A DNA stretch of 64,000 bases from Anaeromicropila populeti. Its GTDB lineage: Bacteria; Bacillota; Clostridia; Lachnospirales; Lachnospiraceae. Each line of letters starts with the position of its first letter. Positions within the stretch are counted from its first letter, which is position 1. The stretch covers positions 248,001 through 312,000 of the forward strand of contig NZ_FOYZ01000002.1 in NCBI RefSeq assembly GCF_900112775.1, written 5' to 3'. Shown one piece after another: positions 17,867 through 26,086 of the stretch. A program made the translations under genes and the position numbers. The notes beneath the pieces were generated by a model. The model was given only the letters and a program-made list of their open reading frames with translations, was not told where the DNA came from and did no database searches.

Positions 17867-17916
17867 TTGACGTACGACTTATTGTACGTTATAATTAGTG
17901 TACAGAAAAGTGTACG
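17867..17916 (+). promoter_or_regulatory. yefM-yoeB promoter and YefM operator
   Basis: TTGACG (17867-17872), 17-base spacer, TATAAT (17890-17895). TGTACA (17899-17904) and TGTACG (17911-17916) lie exactly 12 bases apart, and further GTAC cores sit inside the spacer. YefM of E. coli binds TGTACA hexamers with 12-bp centre spacing, so this is a convincing autoregulatory operator. Confidence 0.8.
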
Positions 17917-17931
17917 TAAGGAGGTGCTTTT

Positions 17932-18198
17932 ATGTTAGCTGTTAACTATACAACGTTAAGAGAAAATATGAAGACATATATGGATAAAATTACCGATGAC
18001 TATGAGACAATGATAATTACAAGGAAGGACAATAAAAATGTTGTTATGATATCAGAAGAGTCCTATAACAATATGATGGAAAATATATATGTAATGGGAA
18101 ATAGTAGTAATTATGATTGGTTGATGGAATCAAAGGCTCAGTTAGAAAATGGAATGGTATCTGTACATGCTCTTCCTGAGGCAGAAGCTGATGAATAA
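17932..18198 (+). CDS. yefM: YefM-type antitoxin (Phd/YefM family)
   Basis: 88-residue antitoxin. N-terminal NYTTLRENMKTYMDKITDDY and VMISEESYNNMMEN match the YefM DNA-binding domain; the acidic C-terminus (LPEAEADE) is the toxin-binding tail. AAGGAGGTG precedes the ATG. It overlaps yoeB by 8 bases and is preceded by its own operator. It lies just after the group II intron. Confidence 0.92.
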   Translation: MLAVNYTTLRENMKTYMDKITDDYETMIITRKDNKNVVMISEESYNNMMENIYVMGNSSNYDWLMESKAQLENGMVSVHALPEAEADE

Positions 18199-18454
18199 AG
18201 TATTTACGAAAAATGGATGGGATGATTATATTTATTGGCAGACGGAAGATAAAAAAACATTAAGAAAAATAAATCAATTAAATGAAGATATCGCTAGAAA
18301 TGGAAATGAAGGAGTTGGGAAGCCCGAAGCATTAAGTGGAAATCTGGCTGGCTTTTGGAGTAGAAGAATTAATGATAAAGATAGGCTGATTTATAAAATT
18401 GACCAGGAAAATATTTATATATTGGCTTGTAGATATCATTATGGTGATAAGTAA
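18191..18454 (+). CDS. yoeB: YoeB-type mRNA interferase toxin
   Basis: 87-residue ribosome-dependent endoribonuclease of the RelE/YoeB family. Start MNKVFTKNGWDDYIYWQ, with KPEALSGNLAGFWSRRIND, DRLIYKI and the C-terminal CRYHYGDK carrying the catalytic His-Tyr. The conserved Glu (KPEAL) and Arg (SRRIN) are retained, so it should be active. The ATG overlaps the yefM stop. Confidence 0.92.
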   Translation: MNKVFTKNGWDDYIYWQTEDKKTLRKINQLNEDIARNGNEGVGKPEALSGNLAGFWSRRINDKDRLIYKIDQENIYILACRYHYGDK

Positions 18455-18583
18455 TATACTGATATATTTTGAACTTCTAATGAAGGCGTAAGATAGCAAA
18501 ATGTTGCTATGGGTAACAAGCACGTAACTAACACTAGACTAAAAGAATCCAGCATTTATGCGGTTCTACAGTTCGCATACACC

Positions 18584-18652
18584 TATCAAAGAGATAATTA
18601 TTTCAGCAACGCAGGATATATTAAAACAACTAAGAACCTCTCAAGACATTGT
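18584..18652 (+). repeat. 64-bp island repeat, copy 2, with att-like core
   Basis: Starts with TATCAAAGAGATA (as at 15857) and from 18589 is 61/64 identical to 14790-14853. This copy retains the complete terminator that follows. The rest of 18455-18771 shows no gene. Confidence 0.75.
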
Positions 18653-18669
18653 GTCTTTGGAGGTTTTTT
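18635..18669 (+). terminator. intrinsic terminator
   Basis: AACCTC-T-CAAGACA (18635-18648) pairs with TGTCTTTG-GAGGTT (18652-18665), followed by a T-run. It is the complete version of the arm that is cut in the 14790 repeat. Confidence 0.85.
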
Positions 18670-18771
18670 ATATAGTAATAAATAAATTTCTTGAACAAAT
18701 GGCATAATAATGATAAAATAATGATAATAAAAAGTAACTGTAGCATATAACAAATCAAGGAGGCGAATCTT

Positions 18772-19047
18772 ATGATACAAATTAGACCGATTTCTGATTT
18801 AAGAAATAAATTTACTGAGATAGAGAAAGAAGTGAATAAAGGTGAACCAGTATATTTGACTAAAAATGGATACGGAACGATGGTTGTTATGAGCTTAGAA
18901 AAATATTCAGAGCTTACGGATGAAATTGAATTAAAGTTGGACGAAGCGGATAGATTTGCGGATGAGTCCAGTATTAGATATTCAAATGATGAGGTTTTTG
19001 GAGGAATAAGGGAGGTATTGCATGGTTCAAAAGCAATACAGGCTTAG
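18772..19047 (+). CDS. Phd/YefM-family antitoxin
   Basis: 91-residue protein: IRPISDLRNKFTEIEKEVNK then GEPVYLTKNGYGTMVVMSLE is the Phd/YefM fold, followed by a longer acidic C-terminal region. AAGGAGG lies before the ATG. It overlaps the next gene by 26 bases, the usual antitoxin-first arrangement. It is distinct in sequence from the YefM 600 bases upstream, so cross-talk is not expected. Confidence 0.85.
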   Translation: MIQIRPISDLRNKFTEIEKEVNKGEPVYLTKNGYGTMVVMSLEKYSELTDEIELKLDEADRFADESSIRYSNDEVFGGIREVLHGSKAIQA

Positions 19048-19357
19048 TTATCTTCCTTTATTTTATGATGACTTGTTGAAAGCAGTTAATTATATTATGT
19101 TGAAGCTAAAGAATGAACAGGCAGCAGAAGAATTACTTAATTTAACTGAAATGGAAATTAAAGAAAGGTTAAATGCTCCAGAATCTTTTGAAAAATTTCA
19201 ATCTATGAAAGAACGTAAACATCCTTATTATCGGATATATGTAAAGAATTTTATTGTATTTTATGTGGTGATTACTGATGAAAGTGATAGTAATATTGCA
19301 ATAATGGAAGTACGTAGATTTTTATATAATAGACGTGATTTAGAAAAAGTATTATAG
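19022..19357 (+). CDS. RelE/ParE-family toxin
   Basis: 111-residue type II toxin of the RelE/ParE fold: YRLSYLPLFYDDLLKAVNYI, a helical hairpin, then HPYYRIYVKNFIVFYVV and EVRRFLYNRRDLEKVL. The ending VRRFLYNRRD is typical of ParE-like proteins in Firmicutes; whether it cuts mRNA or targets gyrase cannot be told. Pair appears intact. Confidence 0.85.
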   Translation: MVQKQYRLSYLPLFYDDLLKAVNYIMLKLKNEQAAEELLNLTEMEIKERLNAPESFEKFQSMKERKHPYYRIYVKNFIVFYVVITDESDSNIAIMEVRRFLYNRRDLEKVL

Positions 19358-19611
19358 TAAATACTATATTAAGCATGAAACGTCCTGTGACGTAGTAAAA
19401 TGTCGTGGGTGCGAAACGTATGTGCAACATTGAATGCTAAAAACCTTGCATTTCCGGGCATTTCTGAGCTTAGAACGGTTGACAAAGAGATAGACTGTGC
19501 TGTATTTGGAATCGTTCAAAACCGCATATTTACTGGCTTCTTGAAATTCTGGAATGTCGTGAAAAGGCGTGGATTGGATACGGTATCTAATACACAACTA
19601 ACCAAAATATT

Positions 19612-19654
19612 GGATGTTTTCAAAGCCTTTGGGTGTTGAGAACATCCTTTTTTT
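19612..19654 (+). terminator. intrinsic terminator in a gene-poor gap
   Basis: GGATGTTTTC (19612-19621) / GAGAACATCC (19638-19647) and seven T. The same arms form the terminator at 45794-45830. The gap 19358-20216 holds no complete gene: a 79-codon plus-strand frame (19400-19639) runs into this terminator, a degraded minus-strand frame at 19790-20030 vaguely resembles an XRE protein tail, and a RhuM remnant follows. Confidence 0.7.
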
Positions 19655-20037
19655 GATGTGAATTTGTTGGAGTTCAAACCACAAATTCTGGAAAAGGTTC
19701 AGGAATAATCATATTGTTCATTTTGCACTCCTTATTTCAAGTTCCATATGATATGAAATTTGTATTGTGGGATTAGATTAGGTTAATAGCCTTTACCAAC
19801 TCTTGTACATCAAAGTGGGTATTCACTTTTTCTGTCAAAGACATGGCTTCCGAATGTCTGGTTTGGGAGTTTTACTTTACGAGAACAAAAATCATAAAGT
19901 AAGCCAATGTAAAATTTTGTTGTAGTTTCAAATCGTTTTGATATAATAGAACTATAAGCACTTTTGTGCGAAAACAGATTTATTTCTGTTGGATTTAAGG
20001 GTAATTCAACACGATCAGTGAAATTTTTACTATTGTA

Positions 20038-20223
20038 CAAAATAAACTCCACTTTGCGATTCATGGACATACAGCAGCAGAGGTGATTGTAAATAGAGTA
20101 GATGCAACAAAGGAACACAGGGGTTTGACCACTTGGAATAATGCACCAGATGGAAAAATTGTAAAGCGTGATGTGAATAAGAGCTATTTAATATTATGTA
20201 GACGGGAGTTAATAATGTGTTAG
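20038..20223 (+). pseudogene. RhuM-family protein fragment
   Basis: Open frame without a start: KLHFAIHGHTAAEVIVNRVD, then RGLTTWNNAPDGKIVKRDVN, followed by unrelated residues and a stop. This matches the internal segment of RhuM-type proteins found on genomic islands (normally about 330 residues). Both ends are missing; the downstream phosphotransferase starts inside the fragment's tail. Confidence 0.65.
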
Positions 20224-21143
20224 ATTTAGAATGGGAACGATCAATACCAGTTATAGATGTAAAACTAGAGGAATTAAAAAATATATTTGCGGAATACGAT
20301 AAGGAAATATCAATTATAGGCTTTAGTACGATACCATTAGGATGTCGAAATAGCAACTTTGTTGTTAATACTAATAAAGGAAAATATTTATTAAGGCTAG
20401 CTAATATTAGTGGCATTAATAACGAAATGCTTGCGTATGAATTAGTACAGGATAAGATTAATGTACCCAGGCTGTTGTATTACATCACGAGGAATGGAGT
20501 GGAGATTTTTATATATCAGTATATTAGCGGTGTTTCAATGCAAAAGCATATTATTGAATACAATCAATGTGACCGCGCTTTATTGGAACAAGTTGCTAGA
20601 GCTGCTGCTATCATTCATAATACTGCGAAAGAAAAAACTAAAAGTTTGTCAGAATTTGATCTACCACCTTTTAAAATGTGGTATCAATATTTTCTAGAAA
20701 ATCCAATTGTAAGAACCCAATTAGATACTGAATTATGTGAAAGGATTCAGCGATTGGTGTTAGATAAACAAGAACTAATCACAGAAATAGATAAATACCA
20801 ATCTTTTATCCATTGTGATTTTAGACCTGCAAATATGCTTGTTGACGAAAACAAACAAGTATTTTTTGTTGATTGGGAAGCTGCATGTATGGGACATTCT
20901 TTGGCAGATATAGGCCAATTTTTTAGATACCGCTCATTTTTTAAAGACACTCATTATAGACTTTTTGAGAAAGTCTATAATACATTTGCAATTGGGAAAC
21001 TTCCAGAAAATTGGGTTGAGTTATCACTATTTAGAGATTTAGTTAATCCTTTGCAACTACTTTCATCAAATCAAGAAGCAACCTATCGGAATTCAGATTT
21101 AATCAACATAATTAAGAGAACATTAGCTTATTGGGATTATTAA
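20217..21143 (+). CDS. APH/choline-kinase-like phosphotransferase
   Basis: 308-residue aminoglycoside phosphotransferase-fold kinase. The catalytic loop is HCDFRPANMLVDENKQVFFVDWEAACMG (Brenner-type HxDxxxxN plus metal-binding D), with GVSMQKHI earlier. GTG start at 20217 after GGGAG. Substrate unknown; such orphan kinases often act on sugars, choline or drugs. It lies at the distal end of the accessory island. Confidence 0.75.
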   Translation: MLDLEWERSIPVIDVKLEELKNIFAEYDKEISIIGFSTIPLGCRNSNFVVNTNKGKYLLRLANISGINNEMLAYELVQDKINVPRLLYYITRNGVEIFIYQYISGVSMQKHIIEYNQCDRALLEQVARAAAIIHNTAKEKTKSLSEFDLPPFKMWYQYFLENPIVRTQLDTELCERIQRLVLDKQELITEIDKYQSFIHCDFRPANMLVDENKQVFFVDWEAACMGHSLADIGQFFRYRSFFKDTHYRLFEKVYNTFAIGKLPENWVELSLFRDLVNPLQLLSSNQEATYRNSDLINIIKRTLAYWDY

Positions 21144-21241
21144 TATAGTAAGCAGTATAAACACAATTAGAATCTGTGTTGTTTTACCTTTGAAAATGGA
21201 TAGTAGCTTACAACTTTAAATTTAACCAGCTATTTAGGAGA

Positions 21242-21319
21242 ATGAAATATGTATATAATATAGGAAATCATGAGTTTAAAGAGTTATGGGATAAAGAATC
21301 AAGTAAGGAAAGGAATTAA
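21242..21319 (+). pseudogene. 25-codon orphan start fragment
   Basis: MKYVYNIGNHEFKELWDKES plus five residues, then stop. It reads like the beginning of a lost gene, with AGGAG too close to the ATG. The remainder of 21144-21391 shows nothing else. Confidence 0.25.
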
Positions 21320-21391
21320 CATGGGTTTCAAAAGATTTAATTTGCCTTGACGATAATATAAAAACATGATAACATCTTTTTAATTAAATAT

Positions 21392-21418
21392 TTGCACTAC
21401 TAAGAATTATGATATAAT
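21392..21418 (+). promoter_or_regulatory. promoter of tyrS T-box transcript
   Basis: TTGCAC (21392-21397) and TATAAT (21413-21418); the 15-base spacer is short, so the -35 assignment is tentative, the -10 is good. Confidence 0.55.
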
Positions 21419-21434
21419 TCGGAGTATAAGAAAA

Positions 21435-21707
21435 GGCTATGAAAAGAAAGAGTAGCATTTTCGAATCCAAACAGAAAGATGCCGGTTGATGAGAGGCTCA
21501 TGGATAGAAAATGTGAATACATCTTGGAGCTGCGTACCGAACCGATTGAAGAAGTAGGCTACGACGGAGAGCACACCGTAATCAAGTGCAAGAGTATCGC
21601 TAAGGCCGTACTCGATGAGGTAGACAGTGTGAATTGTCTATAAACTTAAGGTGGTAACACGAGAGTAGCTCTCGTCCTTTTGAAAACATTAGGACGGGAG
21701 TTTTTTT
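21435..21707 (+). promoter_or_regulatory. tyrosine T-box riboswitch
   Basis: Transcription-attenuating T-box sensing uncharged tRNA-Tyr. Stem I is formed by GCATTTTC (5' arm) and GAAAATGT (3' arm), with the specifier loop GAATACATCTT placing the Tyr codon TAC at 21518-21520. The T-box AAGGTGGTAACACGAG (21648-21663) holds TGGT, complementary to the ACCA end of the tRNA. The terminator is CTCTCGTCC (21669-21677) / GGACGGGAG (21692-21700) plus seven T. tyrS follows. Confidence 0.95.
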
Positions 21708-21797
21708 AGTTATTAGATAGAACTAAGCTCTTTATTTTCAAGGTTTCTTATAGAAATTGCAAATATAAATAATAATATTTCAAGGAGAGATGGAACT

Positions 21798-23009
21798 ATG
21801 TTAACACCAAAAGAACAAATAAAAATAATTTGTAAGGGGGTTCATCAATGTGTGAATCAAGAAGAGTTATTAGTAAAACTAAAGAAATCCTATGACAAGA
21901 AAGAACCATTGACCATTAAGCTAGGACTTGATCCTTCAGCACCAGATATTCATCTGGGCCATGCTGTTGTGTTAAGGAAAATCAGACAGATGCAAGAACT
22001 TGGGCATCAAGCCGTTATTATTATTGGCGACTTTACAGGGAAAATAGGAGACCCTACAGGAAAGTCAAAGGGGAGAATAGCGTTAACAGATGAGAAGGTA
22101 AAAGAGAATGCACACACATACTGTGAACAAATATTTAAAATATTAGATAAGGAAAAAACAATAGTAAGATTTAACAGTGACTGGCTTGCAAAATTAACAT
22201 TTGAAGATATCATTAAGCTTGCTGCAACATCGACTGTAGCAAGAATGCTTGAAAGAGAGGATTTTAAAAATCGTTATAAAAATAGTGTTCCAATTGGCTT
22301 ACATGAGTTTTTATATCCGCTAATGCAAGCGTATGATTCAGTAGAAGTGAAAGCCGATATTGAATTAGGCGGTACCGATCAAACATTTAATATTTTAATG
22401 GGACGTACACTTCAAAAAGCAATGGGGGTAGAACAACAAATTGCGTTATTTATGCCAATCCTGGAAGGCATTGATGGTGTTGAAAAAATGAGTAAAAGTT
22501 TAGGGAATTATATTGGGATTAGTGAGCCAGCAGAAATTATGTTTAAAAAAGTAATGGAAGTACCTGATAATTTAATAATGAAATATTTTGAATTAGCAAC
22601 AGATGAGCATCCTAATGAAATTGATAAGGTTCAAGAGGAACTTTCTAATGGAACAAATCCAAGGGATATCAAGTTTAGATTAGCAAAAGTTATCACATCA
22701 CTTTACCATACCGAGGACGAATTGCAAAAAGCTATTTCTTACTATGAGATGGCATTTAGTAAAAAGGCAATTCCCCATGATATACCAATACTACTTCTGG
22801 AAGATGAGAAGGATATACTTAGGGATATTATATCAAAATTAATTGAAATGGACTATGTGAAGAGTAAAAGCGAATTTATTCGTCTTATAAAACAAGGGGG
22901 AATTCAAATCAACGGTGAGAAAATCGAAGAAGATGAATTAAATAGAGTTTTGATAAATGAGGACGTTATTAAAATTGGTAAGAAGAAATTTATAAAAATC
23001 AATAAGTAA
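21798..23009 (+). CDS. tyrS: tyrosyl-tRNA synthetase
   Basis: Class I synthetase, 403 residues. GLDPSAPDIHLGHAVVLRKI carries the HIGH-like motif; VEKMSKSLGNYIG is the KMSKS loop; the C-terminal S4-like domain (EFIRLIKQGGIQINGEKIEE) binds the long tRNA variable arm. AAGGAGAG precedes the ATG. Expression is controlled by the T-box in front. Confidence 0.97.
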   Translation: MLTPKEQIKIICKGVHQCVNQEELLVKLKKSYDKKEPLTIKLGLDPSAPDIHLGHAVVLRKIRQMQELGHQAVIIIGDFTGKIGDPTGKSKGRIALTDEKVKENAHTYCEQIFKILDKEKTIVRFNSDWLAKLTFEDIIKLAATSTVARMLEREDFKNRYKNSVPIGLHEFLYPLMQAYDSVEVKADIELGGTDQTFNILMGRTLQKAMGVEQQIALFMPILEGIDGVEKMSKSLGNYIGISEPAEIMFKKVMEVPDNLIMKYFELATDEHPNEIDKVQEELSNGTNPRDIKFRLAKVITSLYHTEDELQKAISYYEMAFSKKAIPHDIPILLLEDEKDILRDIISKLIEMDYVKSKSEFIRLIKQGGIQINGEKIEEDELNRVLINEDVIKIGKKKFIKINK

Positions 23010-23126
23010 TGATTATTAATTTTATAAGTTGCTATTCTCTATTAAAGAAATGGAATAAAGAATTAAATCGAGGAGCTGAAACATCAATGTGAGAAGGACT
23101 AATAAGCCTATTAGATTTAATTTAGA

Positions 23127-23232
23127 AAGGATTTACTTAAATGAACATAATAAAATGTCAAGTAAGTAAATCCTTATTTAGTATAAAACCTTACGGCTTA
23201 TAAGACGATAAAACAGTTAAGTCTTATAAGCC
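23127..23232. terminator. two perfect hairpins between tyrS and a minus-strand sORF
   Basis: AAGGATTTACTT (23127-23138) / AAGTAAATCCTT (23164-23175), and GGCTTATAAGAC (23195-23206) / GTCTTATAAGCC (23221-23232). Both are 12-bp perfect stems. They can end tyrS transcripts on plus and the small ORF on minus. The rest of 23010-23126 shows nothing. Confidence 0.6.
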
Positions 23233-23316
23233 TTACGTGCCAATCGGCTCATCTCCAACAACAATGTCTTCGTTAGCCTCTGTGGATTGAATGATTTGGT
23301 TACTATGATTTATCAC
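23233..23316 (-). CDS. 27-residue small ORF, function unknown
   Basis: GTG start on the minus strand eight bases after AGGAGG. The product begins MINHSNQIIQSTEANEDIVV and ends GDEPIGT. It is acidic, with no membrane segment or Cys. A -10-like TATAAT and a 17-base palindrome lie upstream, and a perfect hairpin starts right after its stop. These flanking signals support a real small gene; the family is not recognised. Confidence 0.45.
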   Translation of the reverse strand: MINHSNQIIQSTEANEDIVVGDEPIGT

Positions 23317-23358
23317 CGTGGTTTCCTCCTGCATTCATATTGGTTTTACAATTATATT

Positions 23359-23375
23359 ATGTGTAGATTACACAT
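23359..23375. promoter_or_regulatory. palindrome ATGTGTA-GAT-TACACAT
   Basis: Perfect 7-bp inverted repeat with a 3-base centre, next to an AT-rich -10-like element on the minus strand, between the HMA-like gene and the small ORF. It has the form of a dimeric-repressor operator; the TACA/TGTA half-sites recall metal-responsive operators, but no regulator is nearby. Confidence 0.45.
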
Positions 23376-23404
23376 GTTTTATACATGAATTTACGAATTT
23401 TTAT

Positions 23405-23614
23405 TTACAGGCTCTCTATTTTACAACCAACATTTTCGATACATGATTTAATGGTATTTTCATCTGTTGACTGATTGTAGCCTACTTCAATCGAACCTCT
23501 TCCAGCATCAATATTGACCATTGAAATTCCATCTATTTTAGATAATGCATTTTTAAGCTGGGTTTTAATCTCAGAATTTTGGATACCTGATATATTATAG
23601 TGAATTTTGTTCAT
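23405..23614 (-). CDS. HMA-like (heavy-metal-associated fold) small protein
   Basis: 69 residues with the beta-alpha-beta pattern of HMA domains (HYNISGIQNSEIKTQLKNAL, VNIDAGRGSIEVGY, IENVGCKIESL). The metal-binding CXXC loop is absent: the corresponding segment reads GIQNSE. It therefore probably does not bind copper in the usual way. Ribosome-binding site AAGGAGTGG precedes the start. It lies 23 bases downstream of the cold-shock gene and may be co-transcribed with it. Confidence 0.7.
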   Translation of the reverse strand: MNKIHYNISGIQNSEIKTQLKNALSKIDGISMVNIDAGRGSIEVGYNQSTDENTIKSCIENVGCKIESL

Positions 23615-23637
23615 AAGCCACTCCTTTAGAATATGAT

Positions 23638-23847
23638 TTATATTTTATGGACATTAAAAGCACATAGGCCTTTGTCCTCTTGCCGGATGTCAAAATTGAC
23701 AGATTCACCCTCATGTAAATCTTTATTATGCGTATTTTCTTTTACTTGTGAATGATGTACGAAAACATCCTGACCATCCTGGGCTGAAATAAAGCCATAG
23801 CCTCTTTCATTATCAAACCATTTCACTACACCAGTGTAACTGGACAT
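23638..23847 (-). CDS. csp: cold-shock protein
   Basis: 69-residue single-stranded nucleic-acid-binding protein. RNP1 (ERGYGFIS) and RNP2 (DVFVHHS) are intact in the cold-shock domain. AAAGGAGG lies upstream of the ATG. It acts as an RNA chaperone; whether it is cold-induced cannot be told. It heads a short minus-strand group with the HMA-like gene. Confidence 0.94.
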   Translation of the reverse strand: MSSYTGVVKWFDNERGYGFISAQDGQDVFVHHSQVKENTHNKDLHEGESVNFDIRQEDKGLCAFNVHKI

Positions 23848-24139
23848 GTTAAGAACCTCCTTTCAAAAATCTATAAATTTATTACTCATTTCAATGATAG
23901 TATTACCTTGCATATAAATAATAATGCAAAGTTAAAAACGTGCAGAGTATAAAAATAAATAGTGGATGAATTTTCTGATGTAAATACGATTAATTCTGTA
24001 ACTTATTAAAATTATTATCTCAGAATGAAAGGAATCAGTTGAAAATATATTAATTTGATGATATGATTTATTTCAAATTCATAAAAAGTATTTACCATAG
24101 CAACTAAGAAGAACAATTCCATTAAAGGAGAGTAAGACT

Positions 24140-25852
24140 ATGAATTGGTACAAAAATATTAAAATATCGGTCAAATTAATTTCTTGCATTGTATTTATTT
24201 CCATGATTACCGTTGTAGTAGGTTTGTTGGGGTTAAACTATATGGAAAAGTTTAATCGTGCAACAGAGATGGTGTATAGTAAAAGTGAATCAACATTGGT
24301 GAATCTAGAAACAGTAAAAAGTAATATGCTCTTAATTCGAATTGATGTAATAAATTTAGTAGAATCCGGAGATTCTACTAAGTTAGAATCAACGAAAACG
24401 GATATTCAGGACTTAAGAAATATTAATGAATCTTTATTTCAAGAATTTGAAACACAAATGTTGACAAAAGAAGAAAGCCAGATATATAACACTTTAAAAG
24501 AAGAAATGTCATTATTTCGAACAGCTGTTGACTTGGTTTTAGAAGATGTTTCAAAAAATGATTTTGAGAAAGCAGCTGTAGATTCAGACAGTGTTGCAGG
24601 ATACCGCGCTCAAGTGACAAATACAATAAGTCTTCTGATAGAGCAGACAGATGTTAATATGGAAGCGATTATGTCAGAAAATGCAAATGATTTTTCAAGT
24701 ATTAGAACAATAATGCTGATTGTAATAATTGTTTCATTTATTCTGGCAGTAGGACTGGGCAGTTTTGTTACACTTGGAATTAACTATCAAATTAAAAAAG
24801 CGCTGGGAGTTGCAGAAAAATTAGGAGTAGGAGATCTTTCAGTTCAAGTTGAGAACCCTTCCAAGGATGAAATTGGTATGCTGCTTCGTTCCTTGAATAA
24901 AGCAATTGAAAATCTAAGGAATCTGGTTTCAGAGATTGGGATATCTACAACTGAATTAAGTGCAAATAGTGAAGAAATATCAAGTACTGCTGAAGCAATA
25001 GGTCAAAGAATGGAGAGTGTGACTGAATCAACAAAAGAGATTACAGGTGCATCTGAAGATTTAAGTGCAACTGTGGAAGAAGTGAATGCATCGGCAGAAG
25101 AAATTTCATCTTCTGCACATGAATTAGCTGATATGGCAGACGGAAGTGAAGAATCCTCCAGTCAAATCAGAACTAGAGCACTGGACATTAAAAGCAAAGG
25201 ACAGCAATCAATGGAAGTGTCGCAAAAGATGTATTCTGCAAAACAAGAAAGTATTTCCAAAGCTATAGAGACTGGAAAGGTTGTGAGTGAGGTACGTGTA
25301 ATGTCTGATGCCATTGCGTCAATTGCTGCACAAACCAATTTATTGTCATTAAATGCTGCGATTGAAGCGGCCAGGGCTGGCGACGCTGGAAAAGGCTTTG
25401 CAGTAGTGGCTGAAGAAGTTAAGAAACTAGCAGAGGCATCCTCAGAATCGGTAGTTCAAATACAAAGTATTATTGGGGAAATTGAAGAAGCCTTTCAATT
25501 ATTATCAGATAATGCATTGGATGTATTAGAATATTTGGCAACGGATGTAAAAGCAGATTATCAGTTGTTGATTGATACAGGCATGCAGTATGAAAAGGAT
25601 GCCCTTCTTGTAAATGATTTATCAGTAAAAATTGCAGGAGCTTCAAAGAATATGCAGATTACAATAGAGGAAGTGACAAATGCAATTCAAAATGCTTCCG
25701 CAACAGCAGAAGAAACATCTGCAAGTTCAATTGAGATTTTACAGAAAATTACAGAAACAAGTTCTGCCATTACAGAAGTGACAAAAGCGACAAGTGTACA
25801 GGCTGAACTGGCAGAAAAGTTAAATTTACTGGTTTCACAATTCAGATTATAA
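24140..25852 (+). CDS. methyl-accepting chemotaxis protein
   Basis: 570-residue chemoreceptor: TM1 at about 12-32, a roughly 150-residue helical (four-helix-bundle type) sensor, TM2 at about 190-212, HAMP, and the signalling domain with the hairpin tip [34 protein letters not shown]. Near the C-terminus are repeated TAEETSASS-type methylation stretches. AAAGGAGAG precedes the ATG. It stands alone, without che or flagellar genes; ligand unknown. Confidence 0.93.
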   Translation: MNWYKNIKISVKLISCIVFISMITVVVGLLGLNYMEKFNRATEMVYSKSESTLVNLETVKSNMLLIRIDVINLVESGDSTKLESTKTDIQDLRNINESLFQEFETQMLTKEESQIYNTLKEEMSLFRTAVDLVLEDVSKNDFEKAAVDSDSVAGYRAQVTNTISLLIEQTDVNMEAIMSENANDFSSIRTIMLIVIIVSFILAVGLGSFVTLGINYQIKKALGVAEKLGVGDLSVQVENPSKDEIGMLLRSLNKAIENLRNLVSEIGISTTELSANSEEISSTAEAIGQRMESVTESTKEITGASEDLSATVEEVNASAEEISSSAHELADMADGSEESSSQIRTRALDIKSKGQQSMEVSQKMYSAKQESISKAIETGKVVSEVRVMSDAIASIAAQTNLLSLNAAIEAARAGDAGKGFAVVAEEVKKLAEASSESVVQIQSIIGEIEEAFQLLSDNALDVLEYLATDVKADYQLLIDTGMQYEKDALLVNDLSVKIAGASKNMQITIEEVTNAIQNASATAEETSASSIEILQKITETSSAITEVTKATSVQAELAEKLNLLVSQFRL

Positions 25853-25886
25853 AGTCAATCATAGAAATAGTACTGAAAGAGATAAT

Positions 25887-25920
25887 AACCCTGCAAAAGT
25901 AATGTTTGTGGGGTTTTTTT
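25887..25920 (+). terminator. intrinsic terminator after the chemoreceptor
   Basis: AACCCTGCAAA / TTTGTGGGGTT stem with a T7 run. An AAAGAGATAA (25877-25886) just before it echoes the rpsI 3' end but is short. Confidence 0.8.
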
Positions 25921-26086
25921 GACAAACTTAATAAAATAAAGTCGAAACATATTGATACTAAATTATATTGCGTAAAATCATAAAATAACTTATAATTATT
26001 AAGTACGTAATAGGTACATAAAAATATACGCCAAAATTTTGGATGATTTATTTATCAACAAATCAGATTATAGGAGGAATTATAGT

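Noticed and set aside
19400-19639. Plus-strand 79-codon ORF
   Set aside because: Its 3' end forms the stem of an intrinsic terminator, there is no ribosome-binding site and no recognisable family.
20030-20416. Minus-strand 128-codon ORF
   Set aside because: It lies across the RhuM remnant and the start of the phosphotransferase and reads as an antisense shadow.
25877-25886. AAAGAGATAA after the chemoreceptor as another att copy
   Set aside because: Only ten bases match and no accessory boundary is evident there.
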